Shown: piece by piece, positions 14,304-21,511 of the stretch | How the letters are laid out: every line of letters begins with the position of its first letter | Numbering within the stretch: position 1 is the stretch's first letter | IMG/VR virus record: IMGVR_UViG_3300044490_000218 | Span: 1-24,880 of that record | DNA: 24,880 nucleotides | Reading direction: 5' to 3' (one strand) | Source: a virus | Position numbers and translations under genes: made by a program | Notes under the pieces: generated by a model | The model's database searches: none | The model's input: the letters and a program-made list of their open reading frames with translations, nothing else | Told to the model about the DNA's origin: nothing

Positions 14304-14903
14304 TTATTTATAGCCATAAGCTATAAAATTAACCTCGCCTATTGCAACATCATTTGCCACTTGACTACCAGCTGCAGCGTCGACAGCACTTCTAAAGCCA
14401 GAAGGGATAGTGCAGTTACCAGCTGCATGGTTAGAAGGTTGAGTTACTGAATGAGCGCTTAAAGAGTGATTACTTGGCTGAGTTACGCTATGGGTAACTG
14501 TATCCAAAGCTAAGTTATTCCCTGCAGTTGGATGGTTAGCTACCGCACAGTTGGCATGAGCTAGATCATCGTGGTTAGCAACAGCGGTATTAGCATGAGC
14601 CATCACCGGAGTTGTAATTGCATTAGCTCCAGACCCAGCCACTGCTTGAGCTGCTCTAGGATAGAAGCATTTAAAAGACTTGCTCGTTCTATCCCATCTA
14701 ACAATGTAGCCGTTAGTAGAAACACCCTCACAGACTACATTTTGAACAGTCTTAAAGTTCCTTGTGATATTGCTCACTTCCACAAGGGTTTGGTTATAGT
14801 TGGTAATATTAGCCTTGCCTGAGAGAGATAGCATAGGACCTCTCAGGCCTACCCTCCTCGCTGTCGGGAGATCCAGCGTAACAGTACAAGCATAAGCTGC
14901 CAT
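14304..14903 (-). CDS. Structural protein with a periodic histidine-rich region
   Basis: A 199-residue protein with a strong ribosome-binding site (AAGGAGGT) and the start MAAYACTVTLDLPTARRVGL, typical of small phage virion proteins adjoining decoration genes. The first 85 residues look like a beta domain. Residues 101-160 carry eight histidines at spacings of 8, 5, 8, 14, 8, 5 and 8 residues, with the exact nine-residue repeat HSVTQPSNH at 138-146 and 151-159. The C-terminus is IGEVNFIAYGYK. Regular His spacing in phage fibres can coordinate metal along a trimer axis (known from several fibre proteins), so a trimeric head fibre or knob is a reasonable guess. The family is not identified. Confidence 0.72.
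   Translation of the reverse strand: MAAYACTVTLDLPTARRVGLRGPMLSLSGKANITNYNQTLVEVSNITRNFKTVQNVVCEGVSTNGYIVRWDRTSKSFKCFYPRAAQAVAGSGANAITTPVMAHANTAVANHDDLAHANCAVANHPTAGNNLALDTVTHSVTQPSNHSLSAHSVTQPSNHAAGNCTIPSGFRSAVDAAAGSQVANDVAIGEVNFIAYGYK
14424..14603 (-). repeat. Histidine-periodic region (13-residue unit)
   Basis: Residues 101-160 of the structural protein. His residues at 103, 111, 116, 124, 138, 146, 151 and 159 form two blocks of 8-5-8 spacing. The second block contains the exact repeat HSVTQPSNH, 13 residues apart. The first block (AHANTAVANHDDLAHANCAVANH) is an older copy of the same pattern. Confidence 0.85.
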
Positions 14904-14914
14904 GTTACACCTCC

Positions 14915-15682
14915 TTAAGCAAGATTTAAGTCAATGAGGGCATAGTGGCCATTTGCATTGACAGTTAGAACTTTACCCACTCTTTGCTCCAGTAGACCAG
15001 GGCAGTCAGCATTGCTGTTTGCATTTAAGCTATTAGCAGGACTGACTGCTCCACCCACTGCAGCAGAAGGAGCGACATGGTCTCCAGCGACAAGAGTGCC
15101 ATTAGCTAAGACTGCAGCAGGACCTTTCTTCTGGAACCAAGCATAGTAGTTGGCAGTTACAGGAATGACAGACACACCAACTAATGCTTGGGATACAGGG
15201 GTAGGAGTGATGATAACTCCCTTGGACGGATGTCTGCAGAGAGTTACGAAAGCCGTAGCGAGATTAGCTCTCAGATAATCATAGAGCTGAATTACTAAGT
15301 TAGCATTTGCATTCGCCGCAGGATGGCTTTTAATCTTGTAAGCATAACCCTTGCCAGAGGTAGTAGAGTTGCTAACATGTAGAAAACCTTCAGCATACAT
15401 GTTCGCTGTAGCTGCAAGATCGCTGAGAGTAACCGTTACTGAGTTCTCATCAGCATTTGCATTAGCCACAGCAATGTTGCCGTGATTAGCAACATCATGA
15501 AGGGCACCTTGGCAGAGAATACCCACGGCAATGTTAGCAGCGCCAGCTTGGCAGTAGATGAATTCTCTACCATCAGAAAGCCGACGGATAGCACCAAGCC
15601 TTTGTTTTTGGGTAGAGCTTTCGTCAAAAAGACTTTGAACAAAGCTCTTAGGATCAACTTCGACGAAAGGATACTTTCCCAT
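14915..15682 (-). CDS. Capsid decoration/stabilisation-type structural protein
   Basis: A 255-residue beta-rich protein after the capsid gene. I chose the ATG at 15682 (MGKYPFVEVDPKSF) because GGGAG lies 6 bases before it. The ATG at 15688 has the same sequence almost touching it. Its C-terminal half (GDHVAPSAAVGGAVSPA, then EQRVGKVLTVNANGHYALIDLNL) matches the pattern of capsid-associated beta proteins with a GAV-P motif and a final V-G-x-V-L strand. Asn/Ala runs are conspicuous (IAVANANADENS, HPAANANANL). It is likely a head surface or stabilising protein made in large amounts, with the exact role inferred. Confidence 0.75.
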   Translation of the reverse strand: MGKYPFVEVDPKSFVQSLFDESSTQKQRLGAIRRLSDGREFIYCQAGAANIAVGILCQGALHDVANHGNIAVANANADENSVTVTLSDLAATANMYAEGFLHVSNSTTSGKGYAYKIKSHPAANANANLVIQLYDYLRANLATAFVTLCRHPSKGVIITPTPVSQALVGVSVIPVTANYYAWFQKKGPAAVLANGTLVAGDHVAPSAAVGGAVSPANSLNANSNADCPGLLEQRVGKVLTVNANGHYALIDLNLA

Positions 15683-15737
15683 TTCCATCTCCCTTTTGGT
15701 TAGTGGAGTTCCTTAAGTCAATTCAATGACAGAAGGA

Positions 15738-16706
15738 TTAAGCTGCAATACCAGTTAGAACTTTCATGGCAATAGGCCGCCGAGTTGTAGCATTGCAAGC
15801 ACAAACAATCTGAGCGACCTTATCATTAGGCTGATCAGGAATTTGCTTCCAATCAGTCATTTCCATGAAGTAAGCCGAGTCATAAACAAATTTGTAATAG
15901 GCAGTATTCACAAAGTACATATTGCCTGAAGGAGCTGAAGGACACCACATAATAGGCTTGCCTTTGAACTGGATCGTATCAAAGCCAGCATCAGCCATCA
16001 TGGTGTTGGAGAGAATCTTCATCTCCAAGCATACGTCTTCATAAAGCTCGAAGACAGCCTGAGTAGTCACCAAGGCAATATCCTTGAGTTCTGCCCTAGC
16101 GTACTTGATAATATCATTCATACAAGTACGCATATCCGGCACGAGGTAAACAGCTGCAGCACCAGTGGAGGTCTTCTGCTGATTTCTCCACCAGTCATAA
16201 GTTGCACGGTTAAGGCCATGAACAGTACCAGTTGTTGGAGTGCTGGAGATCAAATTTTGAAGTCCATTAGGCTCATTATCACCAGAGCCATCAGCGAACA
16301 TCACTCTTTCGAGCTCTTCCCATAGCTCAAGCTCGGCAGCGTCGTACTTAGTCGTTACCATGTTGATAGCTTGAGCCTTGCCTCGGTTTTGCTGCTCGTC
16401 AGTAAACCAACGAACGATAGAGACAGCAACATACCTCCACTGTTCGTAGGCAAGGGTGATCAGCTCGCTGTCCTGGATAGGAACAGTGCTTCCTTTCGTG
16501 ATCCAGCGGACAGTTTCATTCCGCCCGTATTTGAGAGGAATTTCAATCTGCCTATGACCGCTGATAGCCTCTGCATGACCGTTTTTCTTGAGCCAGAAGA
16601 TGAACGGAGTTTTTAAGAAAGCCTGCTCCGTAGCTTCTTTCTTTCTATAAGCCCAAGTCGAAGTGAAAAGAGTATCAAGAGTTTGAGTCCAAGTCGGGGG
16701 AGCCAT
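15738..16706 (-). CDS. Major capsid protein
   Basis: A 322-residue protein directly after the scaffold gene with a very strong ribosome-binding site (AAGGAGGT), as expected for the most abundant virion protein. The N-terminal region (FLKTPFIFWLKKNG) and the strand/loop stretch GHRQIEIPLKYGRNETVRWI resemble the start of HK97-fold capsid proteins found by metagenomics. The middle carries a long helix (ELELWEELERVMFADGSG) followed by a P-domain-like part. The end (YFMEMTDWKQIPDQPNDKVAQIVCACNATTRRPIAMKVLTG) matches the C-terminal beta region often seen, in which a receptor strand ends RRP. No cleavage site can be read with certainty. The MCP call is based on order and general resemblance. Confidence 0.87.
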   Translation of the reverse strand: MAPPTWTQTLDTLFTSTWAYRKKEATEQAFLKTPFIFWLKKNGHAEAISGHRQIEIPLKYGRNETVRWITKGSTVPIQDSELITLAYEQWRYVAVSIVRWFTDEQQNRGKAQAINMVTTKYDAAELELWEELERVMFADGSGDNEPNGLQNLISSTPTTGTVHGLNRATYDWWRNQQKTSTGAAAVYLVPDMRTCMNDIIKYARAELKDIALVTTQAVFELYEDVCLEMKILSNTMMADAGFDTIQFKGKPIMWCPSAPSGNMYFVNTAYYKFVYDSAYFMEMTDWKQIPDQPNDKVAQIVCACNATTRRPIAMKVLTGIAA

Positions 16707-16718
16707 TAGCTCACCTCC

Positions 16719-17420
16719 TTAAAGTTCATTTTTTCCCCCAAGAGTCTCTTTCCAGGCCTTTTCAGCAGCCTCCTGCGTTGTCTTCGGAGGATTCTTCTCC
16801 GTGACTGAGGAGCTATGACCAGGACGTTCGCCAAAGACCGGCTTGGGTGGCAGAGCATGTAGCTTGCCTTCCTTTTTGTCAGGTGATGCCTTACTATCGC
16901 CTTTTACAAGTTTGTAGACCTGCTTCAAAGACAGGCCGGGATTTTCGCTCGCCACTTTGTAGATCTCATCTTTATAATCCCAAAAGTCCGAGATCTTCTT
17001 CTCAGGATTGTTAGGATCCTCTTTATTAAGGGTAACAGGATCTTTCTCAAGCTTCTCGATCTCTCTTAAAACTCTTAGAGTCTCGATCTTAGCATCCACT
17101 TGCTGAATTTGAGAGAAGATAGGCTTAGCAGCCTCGTCAACTACTTCGAAGATGTAATCTACCAGCTGCTTATTAGTCATTTGATCAAGATCAACATCTT
17201 GTCTGACTTTAGCCTTTTCCTCAACCTCTTCCTTTCTTTTCAGAGGTCGAATGTTACCTTCCTCAGCAAGCTCATCAAGGGTAAAAGTCCGCCTTGATTG
17301 TTTCTCTTCAAGAGCCTCGATCTTATCAAGAAGCCCTGCGTACTGCTCAGGGGTGAGAGTAATAAGACCAGGATCTCTTACTTCTTGCTCCTCGCCAGAT
17401 TTTACTTCGTCCTCAGCCAT
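16719..17420 (-). CDS. Capsid scaffold-like protein
   Basis: A 233-residue, strongly charged, mostly alpha-helical protein placed between the portal block and the major capsid protein, where scaffolding proteins sit. Features are an acidic N-terminus (MAEDEVKSGEEQEVRD), the short element LTPEQYAGLLDKIEALEEKQS, a long helical or coiled-coil middle (residues about 75-150, IFEVVDEAAKPIFSQIQQVD onward) and a Pro/Ser/Lys-rich C-terminus ending WKETLGGKNEL. The basic C-terminal part is where scaffolds usually bind the shell. The ribosome-binding site AAGGAG lies 7 bases before the ATG. No protease domain is visible. Scaffold is inferred from position and composition. Confidence 0.75.
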   Translation of the reverse strand: MAEDEVKSGEEQEVRDPGLITLTPEQYAGLLDKIEALEEKQSRRTFTLDELAEEGNIRPLKRKEEVEEKAKVRQDVDLDQMTNKQLVDYIFEVVDEAAKPIFSQIQQVDAKIETLRVLREIEKLEKDPVTLNKEDPNNPEKKISDFWDYKDEIYKVASENPGLSLKQVYKLVKGDSKASPDKKEGKLHALPPKPVFGERPGHSSSVTEKNPPKTTQEAAEKAWKETLGGKNEL

Positions 17421-17601
17421 CGCTCTTCTCCTTTTGGTCCTTAGCTCTTTGATCGGCTAAGTACTTAGGTAAATATCGCCTAATTGCTATATCAGCTGCA
17501 TCAATATCCCTCCTAGTCCAAGGCCCAGAGAGCTCTACTTTAGGCTCTCTAGAACCATCATAGAAGGTTACTGAAACACTTTTCATTATCTTATTCGCCA
17601 T
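17413..17601 (-). CDS. Hypothetical small phage protein (62 aa)
   Basis: A 62-residue basic protein, start ATG at 17601 chosen because AAGGAAGG lies at the right distance upstream and the longer upstream extension has no such site and reads inside the previous gene. It begins MANKIMKSVSVTFYDGS, continues GPWTRRDIDAADIAIRRYLPKY and ends in a charged, lysine-rich tail (DQRAKDQKEKSDG). The function is unknown. It may be related in theme to the gene just before it, as both carry a short beta part followed by one helix. It overlaps the scaffold gene by 8 bases. Confidence 0.65.
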   Translation of the reverse strand: MANKIMKSVSVTFYDGSREPKVELSGPWTRRDIDAADIAIRRYLPKYLADQRAKDQKEKSDG

Positions 17602-17830
17602 GATATCCTTCCTTAAGTTTAAGTTTACAGCACCATCGTCCTCTATAGATGTAAGACGAGCCAAGATATTCAGAATTGCAAAGATCAATAGCTCTTTTCA
17701 TAAGCTCTAACTGCTTTTCATTAGGCTCTCCGACAAATCTAAAGGAAGCTACTAGCTGCCCAACAGGATCTCTCCCAACTACCATCTCAGGGCTGAGGTA
17801 TAAAGGGGAATCTATTCCTAAATCTCTCAT
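17591..17830 (-). CDS. Hypothetical small phage protein (79 aa)
   Basis: A 79-residue ORF not recognised. It has a beta-rich centre (GQLVASFRFVG), a helical segment (EKQLELMKRAIDLCNSEYLG) and a basic end containing a Cys pair (RGRWCCKLKLKEG). Its ATG overlaps the stop of the zinc-ribbon gene by one base (TGATG), and its own end overlaps the next start by 11 bases. The tight coupling argues that it is translated. It sits in the portal-scaffold interval, where small accessory head genes are common. Confidence 0.65.
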   Translation of the reverse strand: MRDLGIDSPLYLSPEMVVGRDPVGQLVASFRFVGEPNEKQLELMKRAIDLCNSEYLGSSYIYRGRWCCKLKLKEGYHGE

Positions 17831-18111
17831 CAGCAGCCTCTCCTATCATCAATCGGGCCAAGAGCTCTGGAGTAGACTTTATGGTCCTTACAAAGTTCTT
17901 TAAGATGCTCTTTACTCTTAACAAAAACCGGCTGGAGACCAAAATCATCCCAGTAGCCTGGTTTAAACCAATCTCGGCTTCTTGAGCTAGAAATGATAAG
18001 CTTACCCAAGCCTTTACATTCAGGACAAACCGAGTGCTCTCTATCTTCTATAGCATTACTCGCCTCAAAAGTCAGCCCACATTGCTGACAAGTGTAATCA
18101 TAAAGAATCAT
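17830..18111 (-). CDS. FmdB-like zinc-ribbon small protein
   Basis: A 93-residue protein beginning MILYDYTCQQCGLTFE, which matches the start of the FmdB/CxxC zinc-ribbon family (M-x-x-Y-x-Y-x-C-x2-C). A second Cys pair follows (CPEC, residues 29-32), so one zinc site with four Cys is expected. The C-terminal half (DWFKPGYWDDFGLQPVFVKSKEHLKELCKDHKVYSRALG) resembles the part often seen in phage copies located beside the portal gene. The role is unknown; head-assembly accessory or regulator are both possible. It is coupled to the portal by an ATGA overlap and to the next gene by TGATG. Confidence 0.8.
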   Translation of the reverse strand: MILYDYTCQQCGLTFEASNAIEDREHSVCPECKGLGKLIISSSRSRDWFKPGYWDDFGLQPVFVKSKEHLKELCKDHKVYSRALGPIDDRRGC

Positions 18112-19862
18112 CTCCCTGCCCTCATCTTATCCAAAGGAATAGGCATCTTAGGCCCGCTAGGTTGACCTGCACCTTCCATTCCCTGCCCTCCAGGTCTCAT
18201 AGGATGAGGCTGTCTCATTAAACCTTCCATCTGAGCTCCAAGAGGAGGACGAGTGATTAATCGATCCGCGATTGGGTCGACGGTAGCATAATTGCCTAAA
18301 AGCATCATTCTTAAGGTCATTTGATCAATCATTTGATCACCATTGAAGAGACTAAACATCTCTTTTGCCATTTGATACTTAAGCATTCTATTCACAGGAA
18401 TGCCGGAGTCGGGATCGATGCTGATTAAATACTCTCCTTTAAGCTGATCACCTGTATACTCAATCCAAAAAGGCTCGCCTTTAGGCGTTACTATTTGAAT
18501 TACCCTCTCCTTACTCCAAAAGGAGAAGATATACTGATTCCACTTCTTAATAATATTAACAAGAAGATCCGAGACAATATCTCTCCTTTCATCAACCCTC
18601 TCCTCGAAGCCTTGAGCAACTATCCCAGCCTCTCTCGCTGAGGTATTATGCTTAGGAGAGAATTGACCAGCCTGGTTCGGTCCATAACCCAAACCCTCAA
18701 CCATATCCTGAAGGACTGACTGTGCCTCTCTATAAAGATCAGGAGGAACATGAGCTGCAAAAGTTTGGATAATATTACCAAGAGGAGTATCTCCATCAGT
18801 TCCCACTGCTACTCCTATCTGGCCAGAGAGAAGCTTTTGAAGCTCGTCTTCTGAAACAGATCCCTTTCTATAGAGAAATCTAAGTAAAGCAATAGCTCTA
18901 TGTTGAGCTGCTTGAGTTCTAATATCATTAAGCTCCTCTTGCTGAGGGATTAGATTGACTACATCAGGAATAGGCCAAAAGATCTCTGGATCATCATTGA
19001 AGATTAGGAATTCATAAGGAAGACTATCAAAAGACTGAAGAACATCTTGCTCCCTGAGAAGGCATTCGTTTTCGCAAAAGATAATAATCTCTCCTGTTTT
19101 AAAATCCCTAACTTCAAAGAGCTCGGCATAAGGGATGTCTTTCTCCCAGCTATCTCTCCCCTGAGGTGCTACATCCTTCTGCATCATATCTTTATTAGGA
19201 ACTCTCGTCCCTTTGAGCTCTTTTGTGTTTTTATACTTCTGATCATTCTTCACATCATCAAGAGGTCTGACAATATAATGACAAATCCAAGGAACAGAAG
19301 CAGGCTCAGAAGCTCCCCAAGGTACGATTACATGCTCAGGAAGGATTCTAGCAGCCCAAGGCATTCCTGGCTTGATATGCTCTCTATATTCAATCCTTGA
19401 TCCATCCTTCTGATGAGCTTGAGTCACTGTAGCTCCATCATCGGTGACTGATTGCTGAGGAAGGTAGCCGAATTCACTATCATAGCCTAATTTGATAGGA
19501 GAGATTCCGCAAAGGAAGGCGTCGACAACTGCTTTCTTAATCGTTCCCTTGAGGAAAGCTTCTTTAATAAGCATATTATCTATAGCTTCCACCACTTGAG
19601 CGTGCCAGACAAGCTCAGGGTTGGTGGCTGTTGCGCAGACTTTAGGATTACGAGAATAAACACGAGGAACCATCATCCGGCCATAGCTGAAGATCTTATT
19701 CACAGGGACGACATTGTTGTCGTATTTTCCTCTATAGTAATCTCTCCACAAAGGCCAACTACTTGAAGTGGAGTATCGTTTACGATACTTAATCCCACCT
19801 TCAATCTGATGAAGCCACTCTTGGATCCAATCCTCTGGAGTTTTTTGCTTAGATTTAGCCAT
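18108..19862 (-). CDS. Portal protein
   Basis: Twelve-subunit ring at the capsid vertex through which DNA enters and leaves and to which the terminase and neck bind. It has 584 residues, a typical portal size. Portal-like features are the N-terminal helical region (WPLWRDYYRGKYDNNVVPVNKIFSYGRMMVPRVYSRNP), a mixed clip/wing region (PYAELFEVRDFKTGEIIIF, YEFLIFNDDPEIFWPIPDVV), the helix LIPQQEELNDIRTQAAQHRA and the stem-type segment KKWNQYIFSFWSKER. The C-terminus is Pro/Gly/Met-rich (QPHPMRPGGQGMEGAGQ). The start overlaps the previous stop by one base and the stop overlaps the next start by four (ATGA). Position after TerL and before scaffold and capsid fits. Assignment rests on context and general composition, as no single portal motif is diagnostic. 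Confidence 0.88.
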   Translation of the reverse strand: MAKSKQKTPEDWIQEWLHQIEGGIKYRKRYSTSSSWPLWRDYYRGKYDNNVVPVNKIFSYGRMMVPRVYSRNPKVCATATNPELVWHAQVVEAIDNMLIKEAFLKGTIKKAVVDAFLCGISPIKLGYDSEFGYLPQQSVTDDGATVTQAHQKDGSRIEYREHIKPGMPWAARILPEHVIVPWGASEPASVPWICHYIVRPLDDVKNDQKYKNTKELKGTRVPNKDMMQKDVAPQGRDSWEKDIPYAELFEVRDFKTGEIIIFCENECLLREQDVLQSFDSLPYEFLIFNDDPEIFWPIPDVVNLIPQQEELNDIRTQAAQHRAIALLRFLYRKGSVSEDELQKLLSGQIGVAVGTDGDTPLGNIIQTFAAHVPPDLYREAQSVLQDMVEGLGYGPNQAGQFSPKHNTSAREAGIVAQGFEERVDERRDIVSDLLVNIIKKWNQYIFSFWSKERVIQIVTPKGEPFWIEYTGDQLKGEYLISIDPDSGIPVNRMLKYQMAKEMFSLFNGDQMIDQMTLRMMLLGNYATVDPIADRLITRPPLGAQMEGLMRQPHPMRPGGQGMEGAGQPSGPKMPIPLDKMRAGR

Positions 19863-21511
19863 TATTTAGTTCCCTTCCTAGGACGGATCTGAATAACACC
19901 AGCTTGCTCGAGAATGTCAGCGTATTTCTTAGGAATATAGGCTTGAATAGGCTTATCAATGTGAATCATCTCCTCAGGTTCGATTCCTAAATCTTTCATC
20001 TGTTGAACATATTGCTTTCTATAATCATCTCTCATTGACTTCGTAGTGAAAGTTTTTTGTCTGCTAGTATGAAACTCAAGAGATTTAATCGCTTGCATCA
20101 ACTGCGAAGCTTCATCCTTCTCAGCAAGCTCTCCCATCTTCCCTACTGTGCCGAATTCTCTACAAAGATTATGAACAAGCTCCTTCTTAACCGGCATCTC
20201 AGTTCCATCTTCAAAGACTAAATACCTCCAATCCTGCTGGCCTTTCTTAACCTCTTTGACCACCCTGCCCATGATAGTCTTACCTTCGAGAACAGCTGAG
20301 CTGGTTGAATCAGCTTGAGCAGCTCGCTTGGCCACTGTCTTTGCTCCTTGCTTGAGGATTTTACCAAAAAGGCTTGATGCTTCTGCTTCGTCGGGTGAAG
20401 CTAGTTCGCTTCCCAGGCCTAATGCCACAGCTACTCCAGCTATTCTAATCCAGTCATAATCTTCGCCATACTTGCTCTTTCCTTCCTTTCTTAAATACTT
20501 CATTGATTTAAGAGGCTGGGTATTATAATTACTCAGTTGACTATGAACTCCAACCTCTTTAGGACTAAGCATATCTGAAGGCCATTTATACTTTTCTGAG
20601 TGGGGCAAATTTCCTATAACTAAATCAATATCCCTAGGAACCTCCTTCTCAGTAACAAAGGACCCATGAAGATAAGTCTTACCTGAACCAGGCCGCGATA
20701 TGATCTCTTCGATAGCTGGCCTTGCCTTCTCTAATATAGCTTTACGTTCAGGTGTAAATGCTAACTTATTTAAAATCTCATCTCTTACTTCTTTAGGTAA
20801 TACTTTACCTTTATATTTTTTCGAAGCTTCCTTTGAAAGAGCCAGGGCCTCTTTTATAAAGGTGCTAGCCGATCCTGCTTCTGCCTCACCAGGTGAAACT
20901 AACTCACTTCCCAAACCTAATGCTGCCGCAAGTCCGATGATTTTATAATTATCCCCTAGTTTAGCTAAAACATTTCCTGCCTTTTTCTGAATATAATGCT
21001 CTCTATTAAAATCCGATCTAAGAAGAAAATCAGCACCTTCAGGATTAACCTCACTTTTAACAACAGCCTCCGGATTCATAATCCCTTCTATCCATTCTCC
21101 CTTCCTATGATAAGGAGGAACACCTTTGCTGCTAGGAGCATTTGACCAATAAAGTCCAGGCTCGTCATAGAGGCTTTCCTTCCTTCCACCAAGGTTAAGA
21201 TCACTAACACCTGCAATTTTTTCCTCTTCTAAAGTCAAACCTCTTCTAACCGCTCTCGCAGCTTCCTTATCACCAAGAGCTTTAGATAATCTAGCCTCAG
21301 ACACCTCAGCTAGCAAGGGAGAAGGCATTCCTTCTTTAAAACCTGACTCCATTAACTCTTTGGCTAAGATATCCCTTCTATAAATTTTCTGAGCTCCAGC
21401 CCTTTCGATATCCTTGGGCCTGGAAGCAAACAACTTAACAAGATCTTCTTTAGAGACAGATTCTATTCCTTCTGAGAAGACCTTTTTAAGTATACTACTA
21501 ATTGTTGGCAT
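19862..21511 (-). CDS. Modular protein with nucleotidyltransferase motif and duplicated hydrophobic separators
   Basis: A 549-residue protein of unknown role between the ATP-grasp gene and the portal. It divides into three parts. An N-terminal part (1-189) is charged and contains GLYWSNAPSSKG and FLLRSDFNREHYI. A middle part (about 213-354) contains YLHGSFVTEKEVPRDIDLVIG (280-300), which fits the nucleotidyltransferase pattern G-S-x(n)-D-h-D of the MNT/pol-beta superfamily. A C-terminal part (about 379-549) contains QDWRYLVFEDGTEMPVKKEL and ends in basic residues. The parts are separated by two near-identical hydrophobic stretches, GLAAALGLGSELVSPGEAEA and GVAVALGLGSELASPDEAEA. Family knowledge: such modular proteins occur in phages as injected polyvalent proteins or toxin-like effectors, but I cannot assign one here. 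A third catalytic Asp/Glu of the NTase fold is not obvious. The stop and the portal start share one base (TAATG). Confidence 0.8.
   Translation of the reverse strand: MPTISSILKKVFSEGIESVSKEDLVKLFASRPKDIERAGAQKIYRRDILAKELMESGFKEGMPSPLLAEVSEARLSKALGDKEAARAVRRGLTLEEEKIAGVSDLNLGGRKESLYDEPGLYWSNAPSSKGVPPYHRKGEWIEGIMNPEAVVKSEVNPEGADFLLRSDFNREHYIQKKAGNVLAKLGDNYKIIGLAAALGLGSELVSPGEAEAGSASTFIKEALALSKEASKKYKGKVLPKEVRDEILNKLAFTPERKAILEKARPAIEEIISRPGSGKTYLHGSFVTEKEVPRDIDLVIGNLPHSEKYKWPSDMLSPKEVGVHSQLSNYNTQPLKSMKYLRKEGKSKYGEDYDWIRIAGVAVALGLGSELASPDEAEASSLFGKILKQGAKTVAKRAAQADSTSSAVLEGKTIMGRVVKEVKKGQQDWRYLVFEDGTEMPVKKELVHNLCREFGTVGKMGELAEKDEASQLMQAIKSLEFHTSRQKTFTTKSMRDDYRKQYVQQMKDLGIEPEEMIHIDKPIQAYIPKKYADILEQAGVIQIRPRKGTK
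20378..20449 (-). repeat. Internal protein repeat 2: hydrophobic G/A/L segment ending in an AEA motif
   Basis: Residues 355-378 of the same protein. The core GVAVALGLGSELASPDEAEA separates the nucleotidyltransferase-like part from the C-terminal part. It has the same register and length as copy 1. Confidence 0.85.
20876..20944 (-). repeat. Internal protein repeat 1: hydrophobic G/A/L segment ending in an AEA motif
   Basis: Residues 190-212 of the modular protein. The core GLAAALGLGSELVSPGEAEA differs at only a few positions from the second copy 165 residues later. It looks like a membrane-active helix or a signal-peptidase-like A-x-A processing site. Confidence 0.85.

Noticed and set aside
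14424-14603. The repeated segment considered as a CRISPR or tandem DNA repeat
   Set aside because: The repeat is at the protein level, in frame with the gene. The DNA units differ at synonymous positions and no spacers of constant length exist.
15738-16706. Frameshift or truncation in the capsid gene
   Set aside because: The frame is complete with a strong start and a natural C-terminus. Length is normal for this kind of capsid protein.
19047-19400. Plus-strand ORF of 117 codons inside the portal gene
   Set aside because: It is antisense to a confidently coding region, with no convincing start or domain.
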